DNA of 64,000 nt, from NCBI RefSeq assembly GCF_030580995.1, contig NZ_JAUQSZ010000012.1, forward strand, positions 1 through 64,000, written 5' to 3'. This document shows, piece after piece, positions 44,436 through 51,813 of the stretch. The notes beneath the pieces are model-generated. The model saw only the letters and a list, made by a program, of their open reading frames with translations. It made no database searches and had not been told where the DNA came from. The position numbers and the translations under genes were made by a program. The first letter of the stretch is position 1; every line of letters starts with the position of its first letter. This DNA comes from Sphingomonas immobilis. GTDB lineage: Bacteria; Pseudomonadota; Alphaproteobacteria; Sphingomonadales; Sphingomonadaceae.

Positions 44436-45433
44436 CCCCCGACCATCCCCCCATCCCCACACCGCGCATCGGCGTGCTGCTGGTCAATCTCGGTACGCCC
44501 GATGCCGCCGATGCGCCGTCGGTGAAGCGGTATCTGCGCGAATTCCTGTCGGATCGCCGTGTCGTCGAGATTCCGCCGATCGTGTGGCAGCCGATCCTGC
44601 GCGGCATCATTCTCAACACGCGGCCGAAGAAATCGGCGCATGCCTATCAACAGGTCTGGCGCGAGGATGGATCGCCGCTCGCCGCGATCACGCGGGCGCA
44701 GGCTACGGCGTTGGCGGGCAGCTTCGGGCCGGACGTGACGGTCGACTGGGCGATGCGCTACGGCAATCCCGGCATCGCTGCGAAGATCGCGGACCTGAAA
44801 GCGGCGGGGTGCGAGCGCATCCTGATCGCGCCGCTCTATCCGCAATATTGCGCGGCGACGACGGCCACCGCCAATGACGCCGCGTTCGCCGCGCTGGCGG
44901 CGATGCGCTGGCAACCGGCGATCCGCACGCTGCCGCCCTATTACGACGACCCCGCTTATATCGCTGCGCTGAAGGACTCGGTCGAGACGGCGCTCGCCGC
45001 GCTCGATTTCACGCCCGACACGATCGTCGCGAGCTTCCACGGCATGCCGCAGCGGACGCTCGCGCTCGGCGATCCCTATCACTGCCATTGCCAGAAGACC
45101 GCGCGGCTGCTGGGCGAGGCGCTGGGGCGCGAGGTCGTGATCGCCTTCCAGTCGCGCTTCGGCCGCGCGAAATGGCTCGAACCGGCGACCGACGCTACGC
45201 TCGCCGCACTGCCGGGCAGGGGCGTGAAACGCGTCGCCATCGTCGCGCCGGGCTTCTCCGCCGACTGCCTCGAAACGCTCGAGGAGATCGCGATTCGCGG
45301 GCGCGACACCTTCCTCGCCAATGGCGGTGAGACGTTCGCGTACCTGCCCTGCCTCAACGATAGTGCGCCCGGCCTCCTCCTTTTGGGTAGAATCATCGCA
45401 CGCGAGCTTGAAGGGTGGCGCGCGCCCGCCTAG
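44432..45433 (+). CDS. hemH: Ferrochelatase
   Basis: HemH inserts iron into protoporphyrin IX, the last haem step. The 333-residue protein from GTG 44432 (GTGA overlap with the hydroxylase gene) has IGVLLVNLGTPDA, RRVVEIPPIVW, MRYGNPGI, LIAPLYPQYCAATTATA, the catalytic-histidine motif ASFHGMPQRTLALGDPYHCHC and QSRFGRAKWLEP, plus a C-terminal VAPGFSADCLETLEEI. Length and motifs are complete. Confidence 0.95.
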   Translation: MTPDHPPIPTPRIGVLLVNLGTPDAADAPSVKRYLREFLSDRRVVEIPPIVWQPILRGIILNTRPKKSAHAYQQVWREDGSPLAAITRAQATALAGSFGPDVTVDWAMRYGNPGIAAKIADLKAAGCERILIAPLYPQYCAATTATANDAAFAALAAMRWQPAIRTLPPYYDDPAYIAALKDSVETALAALDFTPDTIVASFHGMPQRTLALGDPYHCHCQKTARLLGEALGREVVIAFQSRFGRAKWLEPATDATLAALPGRGVKRVAIVAPGFSADCLETLEEIAIRGRDTFLANGGETFAYLPCLNDSAPGLLLLGRIIARELEGWRAPA

Positions 45434-45462
45434 CAATTGAAAAAACCCCAGGAGAGTCATGC

Positions 45463-46185
45463 ATGGCACGCGTAGCGATCGTAACCGGTGGAACCCGCGG
45501 GATCGGCGAGGCGATCAGCCTCGCGCTGAAGGAACAGGGCGTCGCCGTCGCCGCGAATTACGCCGGCAATGACGAAAAGGCGCGCGAGTTCACCGCCCGC
45601 ACCGGCATCTCCGCCTACAAATGGGACGTTTCCGATCACGAGGCGTGCTTGGCGGGCGTGGAGAAGGTCGCCGCCGAACTCGGCCCGGTCGATATCCTGG
45701 TCAACAATGCCGGCATCACGCGCGACGGCACGATCCTGAAGATGACCTACGATATGTGGAAGCAGGTCATGGATACCAACCTCGGCGGCTGTTTCAACAT
45801 GGCCAAGGCGGTGTTCCCGGGCATGCGCGAGCGCAAATGGGGGCGAATCGTCAACATCGGATCGATCAACGGCCAGGCCGGGCAATACGGCCAGGTGAAC
45901 TATGCCGCCGCCAAGTCGGGCATCCACGGCTTCACCAAGGCGCTGTCGCAGGAAGGTGCGAAAATGGGCGTGACGGTCAACGCGATCGCGCCGGGCTATA
46001 TCGACACCGACATGGTCGCGGCGGTGCCGGCCGACGTGCTGGAGAAGATCGTGGCCAAGATCCCGGTCGGCCGCCTGGGCCAGGCCCACGAGATCGCGCG
46101 CGGCGTGGCGTTCCTGTGTTCCGAGGACGGCGGCTTCGTGACGGGGTCCACGCTGTCGATCAACGGCGGGCAGCATATGTACTGA
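45463..46185 (+). CDS. phaB: Acetoacetyl-CoA reductase
   Basis: PhaB reduces acetoacetyl-CoA to 3-hydroxybutyryl-CoA for polyhydroxybutyrate synthesis. This 240-residue short-chain dehydrogenase has VTGGTRGIGEAI, LVNNAGITRDGTILKM, VNIGSINGQAGQYGQVNYAAAKSG (catalytic Ser, Tyr, Lys) and IAPGYIDTDMV. SINGQ.GQ.GQ.NY is typical of PhaB rather than FabG. AGGAGAG precedes ATG 45463. PhaA and PhaC are not in the window. Confidence 0.92.
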   Translation: MARVAIVTGGTRGIGEAISLALKEQGVAVAANYAGNDEKAREFTARTGISAYKWDVSDHEACLAGVEKVAAELGPVDILVNNAGITRDGTILKMTYDMWKQVMDTNLGGCFNMAKAVFPGMRERKWGRIVNIGSINGQAGQYGQVNYAAAKSGIHGFTKALSQEGAKMGVTVNAIAPGYIDTDMVAAVPADVLEKIVAKIPVGRLGQAHEIARGVAFLCSEDGGFVTGSTLSINGGQHMY

Positions 46186-46563
46186 CGGGCAGAGGCGCGG
46201 CCACGCCCGCGCCGGTGCGCGAGAGCGCACTGCCCGGCACGGCCGGCGGGTCGGCGCCAAGCCGAACCCGGCCGACGGCTTTGCCGGCGGCGAACTTACA
46301 AGAACGGTTGGCGACGGCAAAGCCGCTGCCTCGTCGGCCGGATCGCGCCAGCGCGTCCGCCGTCCGTGTCGGCCGCTCGCGCTTCGCGCGACCAGCGCGG
46401 ATTGCTCCGCGCTTGCGGCCGACAGCAAAAGGGCCGGCGCCTTTCGGCACCGGCCCTCCGCCACCTCCCGATACGCCACCGGGGAGGAAGATTCTGATCT
46501 CTACGCGGCCGGGTGATCGCCCTGCGGGCGACCGGGGGCGGATGGCTCCGCCCCCTTCACCCG
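46186..46563. other. Structured 378-base non-coding stretch between phaB and the glycine-zipper gene
   Basis: No convincing gene is seen. The frames here are low-complexity Arg/Pro/Gly. Several imperfect inverted repeats occur, including GCCGACGGCTTTGCCGG facing GGCAAAGCCG, GTCGGCCGC..GCGGCCGAC (about 46368-46423) and the terminator at 46430-46457. GGGGGCGGATGGCTCCGCCCCC (46534-46555) also forms a hairpin. Confidence 0.6.
46430..46457 (-). terminator. Intrinsic terminator of the glycine-zipper gene
   Basis: On the minus strand GGGCCGG-N12-CCGGCCC is followed by TTTT. It lies about 107 bases after the stop of the gene at 46564-46980. Confidence 0.75.
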
Positions 46564-46980
46564 TCAACGGCAGCGGTTGTTCGACCGCGAGATCGAGTTG
46601 CCGGCCAGCGCACCCGCACCTGCGCCGAGCACGACGCCCAGGCCCTGGTCACGACGCCCGGCCACCGCGCTGCCGAGCAGGCCGCCGGCGATCGCGCCGA
46701 GGATCGTGCCGCCGGTATTGTCGCAGCGGTTCGAGCGGTAGCGGCGGTTGTCGTTGTAATACCGGCGGTCATAGCCGCCACGGTCGTCGTAATAGCCGCG
46801 ACGATCATACCCACGGTTGTCGTAGCCGCGGTCATACCCGCGGTAGCCATCGTTGTAGCCACGGTCGTAACGGCCACCCTGATAGTCGCCGCCATAATAT
46901 TGCGCCGAGGCGGGGGTCGCGGCGATGCCACCTGCGGTCATGGCGATGGCGGCAACGGCGAGCGAAACTTTCTTCAACAT
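46564..46980 (-). CDS. Exported glycine-zipper protein with RGYD repeats
   Basis: The 138-residue protein has a signal peptide (MLKKVSLAVAAIAMTAGGIAATPASA), then a tyrosine/arginine/aspartate-rich repeat region (GYNDGYRGYDRGYDNRGYDRRGYY), and a C-terminal glycine-zipper (GGTILGAIAGGLLGSAVAG..QGLGVVLGAGAGALAG) of the 17-kDa antigen/YMGG type, which usually inserts in or near the outer membrane. ATG 46980 has GGGAG upstream; an ATG ten codons earlier is less likely. The function is unknown, an envelope role likely. Confidence 0.82.
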   Translation of the reverse strand: MLKKVSLAVAAIAMTAGGIAATPASAQYYGGDYQGGRYDRGYNDGYRGYDRGYDNRGYDRRGYYDDRGGYDRRYYNDNRRYRSNRCDNTGGTILGAIAGGLLGSAVAGRRDQGLGVVLGAGAGALAGNSISRSNNRCR

Positions 46981-47170
46981 CGTCAGTCTCCCGAAAAAAC
47001 GTTTCAACAACTCGGCGGCGGGTGCTTGGCGGGCGGATGCCCCGACTCGCCACCGCGTCGTCGATGGTGCCGTTATGGCCGACTCGCCTTGAGCCAGTGC
47101 TGAACACCTCCGTTATCCGCCGTTCATCGTTCACATTGCACCGGACGCCGCGCTCGCGCAGGGCTGGGCG

Positions 47171-48196
47171 GTGCGTATCCTGCTGTCCTGCCTGCTTTTG
47201 CTGCTGCTGTTGCCGTCGTGGAGCGGGTCGCCGCGCCTGCCGCTGATGGGCGCGACACCGGTCGTCTGGACGCAGCACGTTCAGCTCGATGCGAATCGCC
47301 CCGGACTGCGCCGCGTCGGCGCGCTGACCTTCATCGGCGGCGTGCGGCTGACCAGCCCGGACCATGCCTTCGGCGGCTTCTCGGCATTGCACGGCGACGG
47401 CAGGCGGCTGACGCTGCTGAGCGACGGCGGCAATATCGTCCGCTTCGCGCTCGATGCCGGGGGCCGCGCGCACGACGTCTGGTTCGGCGATCTGCCGGCA
47501 GGTCCGGGCCGGGGCTGGGACAAGGAGGACCGCGACAGCGAATCGATGTCGGCCGATCCGAAAGACGGCAGCATGATCGCCGGGTTCGAGGGCGCGAACG
47601 CCTTCTGGCGCTATTCGGCGGACATGACGCGCCTGATCGACCACGCCGCACCGCGCGCGATGCAGGACTGGAATATCAACGGGGGCCCCGAAGCGTTCAC
47701 GATGCTGCCCGGCGGCGGCGCGATCACGATCGCCGAGTTCGAGCCGGACAAGCATGCCGTGCCCGGCCGCCGACCCGCCATCCGCTTCACCGGCGATCCG
47801 ATTCGCGCGCCCGGCCGGGGCTATCGCTTCGGCTATGCGCCGCCGCCGCTCTATGATCCCACCGATATCGCGGTGCTGCCCGATGGGCGGCTGATCGTCC
47901 TCAACCGCCGCTTCGTTCCGCCCTTCGCCTTCTGGAGCAAGCTGGTGGTGATCGATCCGGCGGCGATTCGTCCCGGTGCGCTGGTGCGGGGGACGGAGAT
48001 CGCGACGCTGGCCCCGCCGCTGATCCACGAGAATTTCGAGGGCATGTATGCCGCGCGCGCGAACGGCGCGACGATCCTGTGGCTGGTGTCGGACGACAAT
48101 CAGTCTGCGTTGCAGCGCAGCCTATTGTTGAAGTTTCGGCTCGACCTGCCGCCACGCGCAAAAGCCCGCCAGCGCGGGGGCGCAGGCGGGCCTTGA
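47171..48196 (+). CDS. Exported esterase-like/phytase-like protein
   Basis: This 341-residue protein begins with GTG and a signal peptide (MRILLSCLLLLLLLPSWSGS). It matches the esterase-like activity of phytase fold: GGFSALHGDGRRLTLLSDGGNIVRF, DSESMSADPKDGSMIAGFEGANAFWRYS, NGGPEAFTML, DPTDIAVLPDGRLIVLNRRF and NFEGMYAARANGATILWLVSDDN. It is a beta-propeller with likely calcium sites. The substrate is not known. The last codons overlap the terminator hairpin of rpmB. Confidence 0.85.
   Translation: MRILLSCLLLLLLLPSWSGSPRLPLMGATPVVWTQHVQLDANRPGLRRVGALTFIGGVRLTSPDHAFGGFSALHGDGRRLTLLSDGGNIVRFALDAGGRAHDVWFGDLPAGPGRGWDKEDRDSESMSADPKDGSMIAGFEGANAFWRYSADMTRLIDHAAPRAMQDWNINGGPEAFTMLPGGGAITIAEFEPDKHAVPGRRPAIRFTGDPIRAPGRGYRFGYAPPPLYDPTDIAVLPDGRLIVLNRRFVPPFAFWSKLVVIDPAAIRPGALVRGTEIATLAPPLIHENFEGMYAARANGATILWLVSDDNQSALQRSLLLKFRLDLPPRAKARQRGGAGGP
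48160..48196 (-). terminator. Intrinsic terminator of rpmB, overlapping the end of the phytase-like gene
   Basis: On the minus strand GCCCGCC and GGCGGGC pair around a 14-base loop and are followed by TTTT. The hairpin encodes the KARQRGGAGGP end of the convergent gene. Confidence 0.75.
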
Positions 48197-48218
48197 TTCG
48201 CGTCAAACCCGAAAGGGT

Positions 48219-48518
48219 TCAGGCGGCTGCCTGGGTTCCGGCCAACTTCTTGACGACGTCGCGCTTCAGGCGGCGTGCGCGCAGCGAGAGCTTCTCGTTG
48301 CCGGTCTTGATCAGCCAGTTGTCGAGGCCGCCGACATGCTCGACCGAACGCAGGCCGTGCGTCGAGACGCGCAGCTTCACGCTCGAACCCAGCGCTTCCG
48401 ACATCAGCGTGACGTTCTGCAGGTTGGGCAGGAACGTGCGCTTGGTCTTGTTGTTGGCGTGGGAAACGTTGTTTCCCACCATCCGGCCCTTGCCGGTCAG
48501 CTCGCAGATACGCGACAT
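48219..48518 (-). CDS. rpmB: 50S ribosomal protein L28
   Basis: L28 is a small protein of the large ribosomal subunit. The 99-residue protein begins [36 protein letters not shown], the classic L28 start, and continues with [27 protein letters not shown] sequence (read [18 protein letters not shown]). Length is the alphaproteobacterial one. Its promoter must lie in the 48519-48600 region, before a very long hairpin. Confidence 0.97.
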   Translation of the reverse strand: MSRICELTGKGRMVGNNVSHANNKTKRTFLPNLQNVTLMSEALGSSVKLRVSTHGLRSVEHVGGLDNWLIKTGNEKLSLRARRLKRDVVKKLAGTQAAA

Positions 48519-48614
48519 GATCGAATCCTGAAAAAGCGGGGATATCCCCGTTGAAGGGCGGGCGCATAACCAGATTGGCCGTGGAGGTCAACCAAATGAG
48601 TCAGGACCGCGGTG

Positions 48615-48696
48615 GCGGTGCCGGCCCGCTCCCCCACCCCGCCTCCCAGTTCATGATGCCGATGGGAGGCGGGGTGGGGGAGCGGGCCGGCACCGC
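48615..48696. repeat. Perfect 34-bp inverted repeat with 14-base loop
   Basis: The arms GCGGTGCCGGCCCGCTCCCC.. (48615-48648) and the exact reverse complement (48663-48696) flank GTTCATGATGCCGA. It lies between divergent rpmB and the 95-residue membrane protein gene, in a 271-base gap with no other gene. No sequence family shared with R1-R4 is obvious. Confidence 0.92.
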
Positions 48697-48789
48697 TTAT
48701 CCGCGTGAGCGAAACAAAAACACCGATGCAACGATAGCGGGCATGCGGCGTTGGTTACGGTAACGATTCGATCTTTTAGGAGACCGCCC

Positions 48790-49077
48790 ATGCGCTTCCT
48801 GCTCGCCCTTGTCGGCATCGCCGCGATCATCGTCATCGCCATGATGGCGCTCGGCATGATGACGCTGCAGACCAAGCCCGGTTCGCTGCCCACCGTCAGC
48901 GTGGCCGGCGGGGCCGCGCCCGAGGTCCACGCCAATGTCGCGACGATCTCGCTCGGCACCGAGAACAAGACCGTCGACGTGCCGACCGTCACGACCACGC
49001 AGAAGACCATCGCCGTGCCGTCGATCCACGTCAACAAGCCCGGCGACGGCACGACCAACACCGCCGCCGCGCAGTAA
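48790..49077 (+). CDS. Small membrane-anchored protein, unknown
   Basis: The 95-residue protein has one N-terminal membrane span (MRFLLALVGIAAIIVIAMMALGMMTL) and a Thr/Val-rich exported tail with VSVAGG, VPTVTTTQKTIAVPSIHVNKP. ATG 48790 follows AGGAGACC. There are no cysteines, so it is not a lipoprotein. The family is not one I can name. tadA follows 37 bases after the stop and may be co-transcribed. Confidence 0.7.
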   Translation: MRFLLALVGIAAIIVIAMMALGMMTLQTKPGSLPTVSVAGGAAPEVHANVATISLGTENKTVDVPTVTTTQKTIAVPSIHVNKPGDGTTNTAAAQ

Positions 49078-49114
49078 CTAGCCGCGTCGCGCACAGGCTG
49101 GCATTGGGGAACCC

Positions 49115-49564
49115 ATGTTCCCCGTCCCGCCTCCCATGCGCGCCGCGCTCGATGCCGCCGCCGCCGCCGCGCAAGGCGGCGAGGTGCCGGTCGGCGCAGT
49201 CATCGTGCGCGGGGGAGAGATCGTCGCGACCTCGGCCAATGCCCCGCGCGCGCTGCACGACCCCACCGCCCATGCGGAGATGCTGGCGATCCGCGCCGCC
49301 GCGGCCGCGATCGGTGACGATCGCCTGTCCGACTGCGACCTGTGGGTGACGCTGGAGCCGTGCGCGATGTGCGCGGGCGCCATCGCCCATGCCCGCATCG
49401 CCCGGCTTTATTACGGCGCGAGCGATCCCAAAGGCGGCGCGGTTGAGCACGGCCCGCGCCTCTTCGCGCAACCGACGATCCACCACCGCCCGGAAATATA
49501 TCCCGGCATCGCCGAGGGCGAAGCCGCCGGGCTGCTCCGCGATTTCTTCGCCGGGCGACGCTAA
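49115..49564 (+). CDS. tadA: tRNA-specific adenosine deaminase TadA
   Basis: TadA converts adenosine 34 to inosine in tRNA-Arg(ACG), using zinc. The 149-residue protein has the deaminase motif DPTAHAEMLAIR with H53 and E55, and TLEPCAMCAGAI with C83 and C86, then YYGASDPKGGAVEHG. These are the TadA signatures. Length fits. The neighbouring genes (membrane protein before, CorC-like after) suggest no special pathway. Confidence 0.93.
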   Translation: MFPVPPPMRAALDAAAAAAQGGEVPVGAVIVRGGEIVATSANAPRALHDPTAHAEMLAIRAAAAAIGDDRLSDCDLWVTLEPCAMCAGAIAHARIARLYYGASDPKGGAVEHGPRLFAQPTIHHRPEIYPGIAEGEAAGLLRDFFAGRR

Positions 49565-49631
49565 GCGCACCCGTTCCTGAGACGGACTGTTGTACCCGCG
49601 CCCGATTCGCGTCAAAGAACCATCAGGCGCC

Positions 49632-50945
49632 ATGCACCCCCTTCCCCCCTTTCCCTGGATCGACGTCGCGATCATCCTCGCGCTGATCGTGATCAATGGC
49701 CTGTTCGCGATGTCGGAGCTCGCCATCGTCTCGGCGCGGCGTGCGCGGCTGGAGGCGATGGCGCGGGCGAAGGTGCGGGGTGCTGCCACCGCGCTGCGGC
49801 TCGCCGCCGATCCCGGCAAGATCCTGTCGACGACGCAGGTCGGCATCACGCTGATCGGCATCCTCTCCGGCGCCTATTCGGGCGCGAGCCTGGGCGGGCC
49901 GGTCGGCGCGCGGATGCAGTTCCTGGGGCTGCGGCCCGAAACCGCCGAGACGCTCGGCTTCGCGATCGTGATCGGCATCACGACGTATCTCTCGCTCGTC
50001 GTCGGCGAGCTCGTCCCCAAGCAGATCGGCCTACGCGCGCCGGAGCGGATCGCCGCGCTGGCGGCGGGGCCGATCCTCGCGCTCTCCTATGTCTGCGCGC
50101 CGATCGTGTGGCTGCTCGATTCGTCGACCGGGCTGCTGTTCCGCCTGATGGGCATGAAGCGCGAATCGGAGGAGCATGTCACCGCCGAGGAGCTTCACCT
50201 CATCGTCGCCGAGGCGAGCAAGTCGGGCGTGATCGAGGAGCATGAGCGCTCGATCATCTCGGGCGTCGTGCGCCTCGCCGACCGCCCGGTGCGCGAGGTT
50301 ATGACGCCGCGCACCGACGTCGTGTGGATCGACGCGACGCTGAGCGACGAAGGCGACGAGGCGGGCGTGCGCGCCGCGCTGATGAACGCCTCGCACAGCC
50401 GCCTGCCGGTGGCGGAGGGGTCGGTCGATACCGTCATCGGCGTGGTGCAGGCGCGCGACATCGCTGTCGCCCTGTTCAAGGGCGAGCCGCTCGATCTGCG
50501 CGCGCTGATGCGCAGGGCGCCGGTGGTGCTCGACCAGATCGACGCGATGGACGCGCTCGACGCGCTGCGCCAGGCCGAGGTGCCGATGGCGCTGATCCAC
50601 GACGAATACGGCCATTTCGAAGGCATCGTGACGCCGGCCGATCTGCTCGCCGCGATCGCCGGGGAATTCCTGTCGGACAGCGACCCCAACGACGCCCCTT
50701 CGGTGGTGGAGCGCGACGACGGCTCGCTGCTGGTGGCGGGGCAGATGGCGGCGGATGCGCTGGCCGAGCGACTGTGCATCGATCTTCCCGAGGACCGCGA
50801 TTACGCGACCGTCGCGGGCCTGTGCCTCTCGGTCTTCCGCCACCTCCCCGGCGAGGGCGAGAGCTTCGTGGAGCAGGGCTGGATCTTCGAAGTGGTCGAT
50901 CTCGACGGGCGGCGGATCGATAAGTTGCTCGTTCGGCGGGAATGA
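49632..50945 (+). CDS. CNNM/CorC-type membrane protein with CBS pair (hemolysin family)
   Basis: The 437-residue protein has a DUF21 membrane domain with about four spans (ILALIVINGLFAMSELAIVSARRARLEAMA, TTQVGITLIGILSGAYSGASLG, VVGELVPKQIGL), a pair of CBS domains (VREVMTPRTDVVWID, SRLPVAEG, VQARDIAVAL, MALIHDEYGHFEGIVTPADLL) and a C-terminal CorC_HlyC domain. Relatives are implicated in magnesium or cobalt efflux. ATG 49632 is chosen; the frame is open earlier. An R3 repeat pair follows its stop. Confidence 0.9.
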   Translation: MHPLPPFPWIDVAIILALIVINGLFAMSELAIVSARRARLEAMARAKVRGAATALRLAADPGKILSTTQVGITLIGILSGAYSGASLGGPVGARMQFLGLRPETAETLGFAIVIGITTYLSLVVGELVPKQIGLRAPERIAALAAGPILALSYVCAPIVWLLDSSTGLLFRLMGMKRESEEHVTAEELHLIVAEASKSGVIEEHERSIISGVVRLADRPVREVMTPRTDVVWIDATLSDEGDEAGVRAALMNASHSRLPVAEGSVDTVIGVVQARDIAVALFKGEPLDLRALMRRAPVVLDQIDAMDALDALRQAEVPMALIHDEYGHFEGIVTPADLLAAIAGEFLSDSDPNDAPSVVERDDGSLLVAGQMAADALAERLCIDLPEDRDYATVAGLCLSVFRHLPGEGESFVEQGWIFEVVDLDGRRIDKLLVRRE

Positions 50946-50947
50946 CC

Positions 50948-51032
50948 GTCGCCCCGGCGGAGGCCGGGGCCGCTGTGTTCGGGGCAGCCCGCTCGCCATA
51001 AACGTAACGGCCCCGGCCTCCGCCGGGGCGAC
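50948..51032. repeat. R3 repeat pair (REPIN-like) after the CorC-like gene
   Basis: Inverted arms at 50948-50975 and 51007-51032 enclose about 31 bases, as in the folP-flanking pairs. It lies exactly between the stops of two convergent genes. Confidence 0.88.
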
Positions 51033-51033
51033 G

Positions 51034-51453
51034 CTACCCCAAAAGCGCTTCCCCCGGATAATATTTCCGGTGCCACCGCGTCGCGATGGCCCCGCCCGCG
51101 ATCGGCATCAGGAACGTGCAGGCCTGCATCCACAGCGGATGCGGCAGCGCGAAGAGGTTGGTCACGCCGCCGGCGATCACCACCGCGACGATCACCCAGC
51201 CGGTCCATTGCCGGTCGCTGATCCTGAGCGCCATCCACGCGCCGCCGAGCGCGCCGAGCAGCCAGCCAAGGACGACGATGATCTTAGCGGGCAGCGGCAT
51301 GGTGGCGATGATCGTCGCCGCCGCGTCGGCATCGGTATCAGAGCCCTCGGCGAGCCCCGGCAGCGGATAGAACCAGGCGTCGACCCACTCGACAGCCATG
51401 ATGATCAGGAACGCGGCAATCGCGCCGAACAACAGGGAGAGGACAATCCGCAT
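51034..51453 (-). CDS. Four-span membrane protein, unknown
   Basis: This 139-residue protein has four hydrophobic segments: VLSLLFGAIAAFLIIMAVEW, IIVVLGWLLGALGGAWMAL, VIVAVVIAGGVTNLFALP and ACTFLMPIAGGAIATRW. The acidic loop GLAEGSDTDADAAA and the HP..MQ motif between spans recall small membrane proteins of unknown function found in proteobacteria. No catalytic motif is visible. It is about 36 bases downstream of another unknown gene on the same strand. Confidence 0.75.
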   Translation of the reverse strand: MRIVLSLLFGAIAAFLIIMAVEWVDAWFYPLPGLAEGSDTDADAAATIIATMPLPAKIIVVLGWLLGALGGAWMALRISDRQWTGWVIVAVVIAGGVTNLFALPHPLWMQACTFLMPIAGGAIATRWHRKYYPGEALLG

Positions 51454-51489
51454 CCGCTCCCGGTATCACGCCGGGGCGGGACGAAACAA

Positions 51490-51720
51490 TCAGCCGCGGC
51501 GGCGCGCGTGACCGGCCTGCGCGAGGCGTTCACCGCGGGCCTGGCACGTTGCGGCCACCTCGGGATAGTCGAGATCGGTATTGCGCGCGAGGACAGCGGG
51601 CATCGCCTGCTGGCACTCGCGGATAGAGCGATATTGCACGGTCTCGACCCGCGCCTGCGCGCACGCCGCCTGTCCGTCACCACAGCCCATGATCGCCATC
51701 ACGTAGAAGAGCGGTTCCAT
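51490..51720 (-). CDS. Small cysteine-containing protein, unknown
   Basis: From ATG 51720 (GGAGACG upstream) the 76-residue frame begins MEPLFYVMAIMGCGDGQAAC and contains four cysteines (CGDGQAAC, ECQQAM, TCQARG). The short hydrophobic start could be a weak signal sequence, after which two disulfides might form. A QYRSIRECQQAMP stretch recalls small exported proteins with paired cysteines. It is likely co-transcribed with the four-span protein gene. No function can be inferred. Confidence 0.65.
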   Translation of the reverse strand: MEPLFYVMAIMGCGDGQAACAQARVETVQYRSIRECQQAMPAVLARNTDLDYPEVAATCQARGERLAQAGHARRRG

Positions 51721-51813
51721 AAACGTCTCCGATCTCGGTAAAAATCCCCGGAGCATGGCGTTTGTTCCGTGCCGCCTTCCGGTTAGGGGCCGCAGCGCCT
51801 ACATTCTTGCGCT

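Noticed and set aside
46160..46567. 135-residue minus-strand frame over the gap after phaB
   Set aside because: It is low-complexity, overlaps the end of phaB and a terminator hairpin, and has no recognisable domain.
48551..48763. 70-residue frame across the 34-bp hairpin
   Set aside because: It is only the read-through of the inverted repeat and has no protein-like composition.
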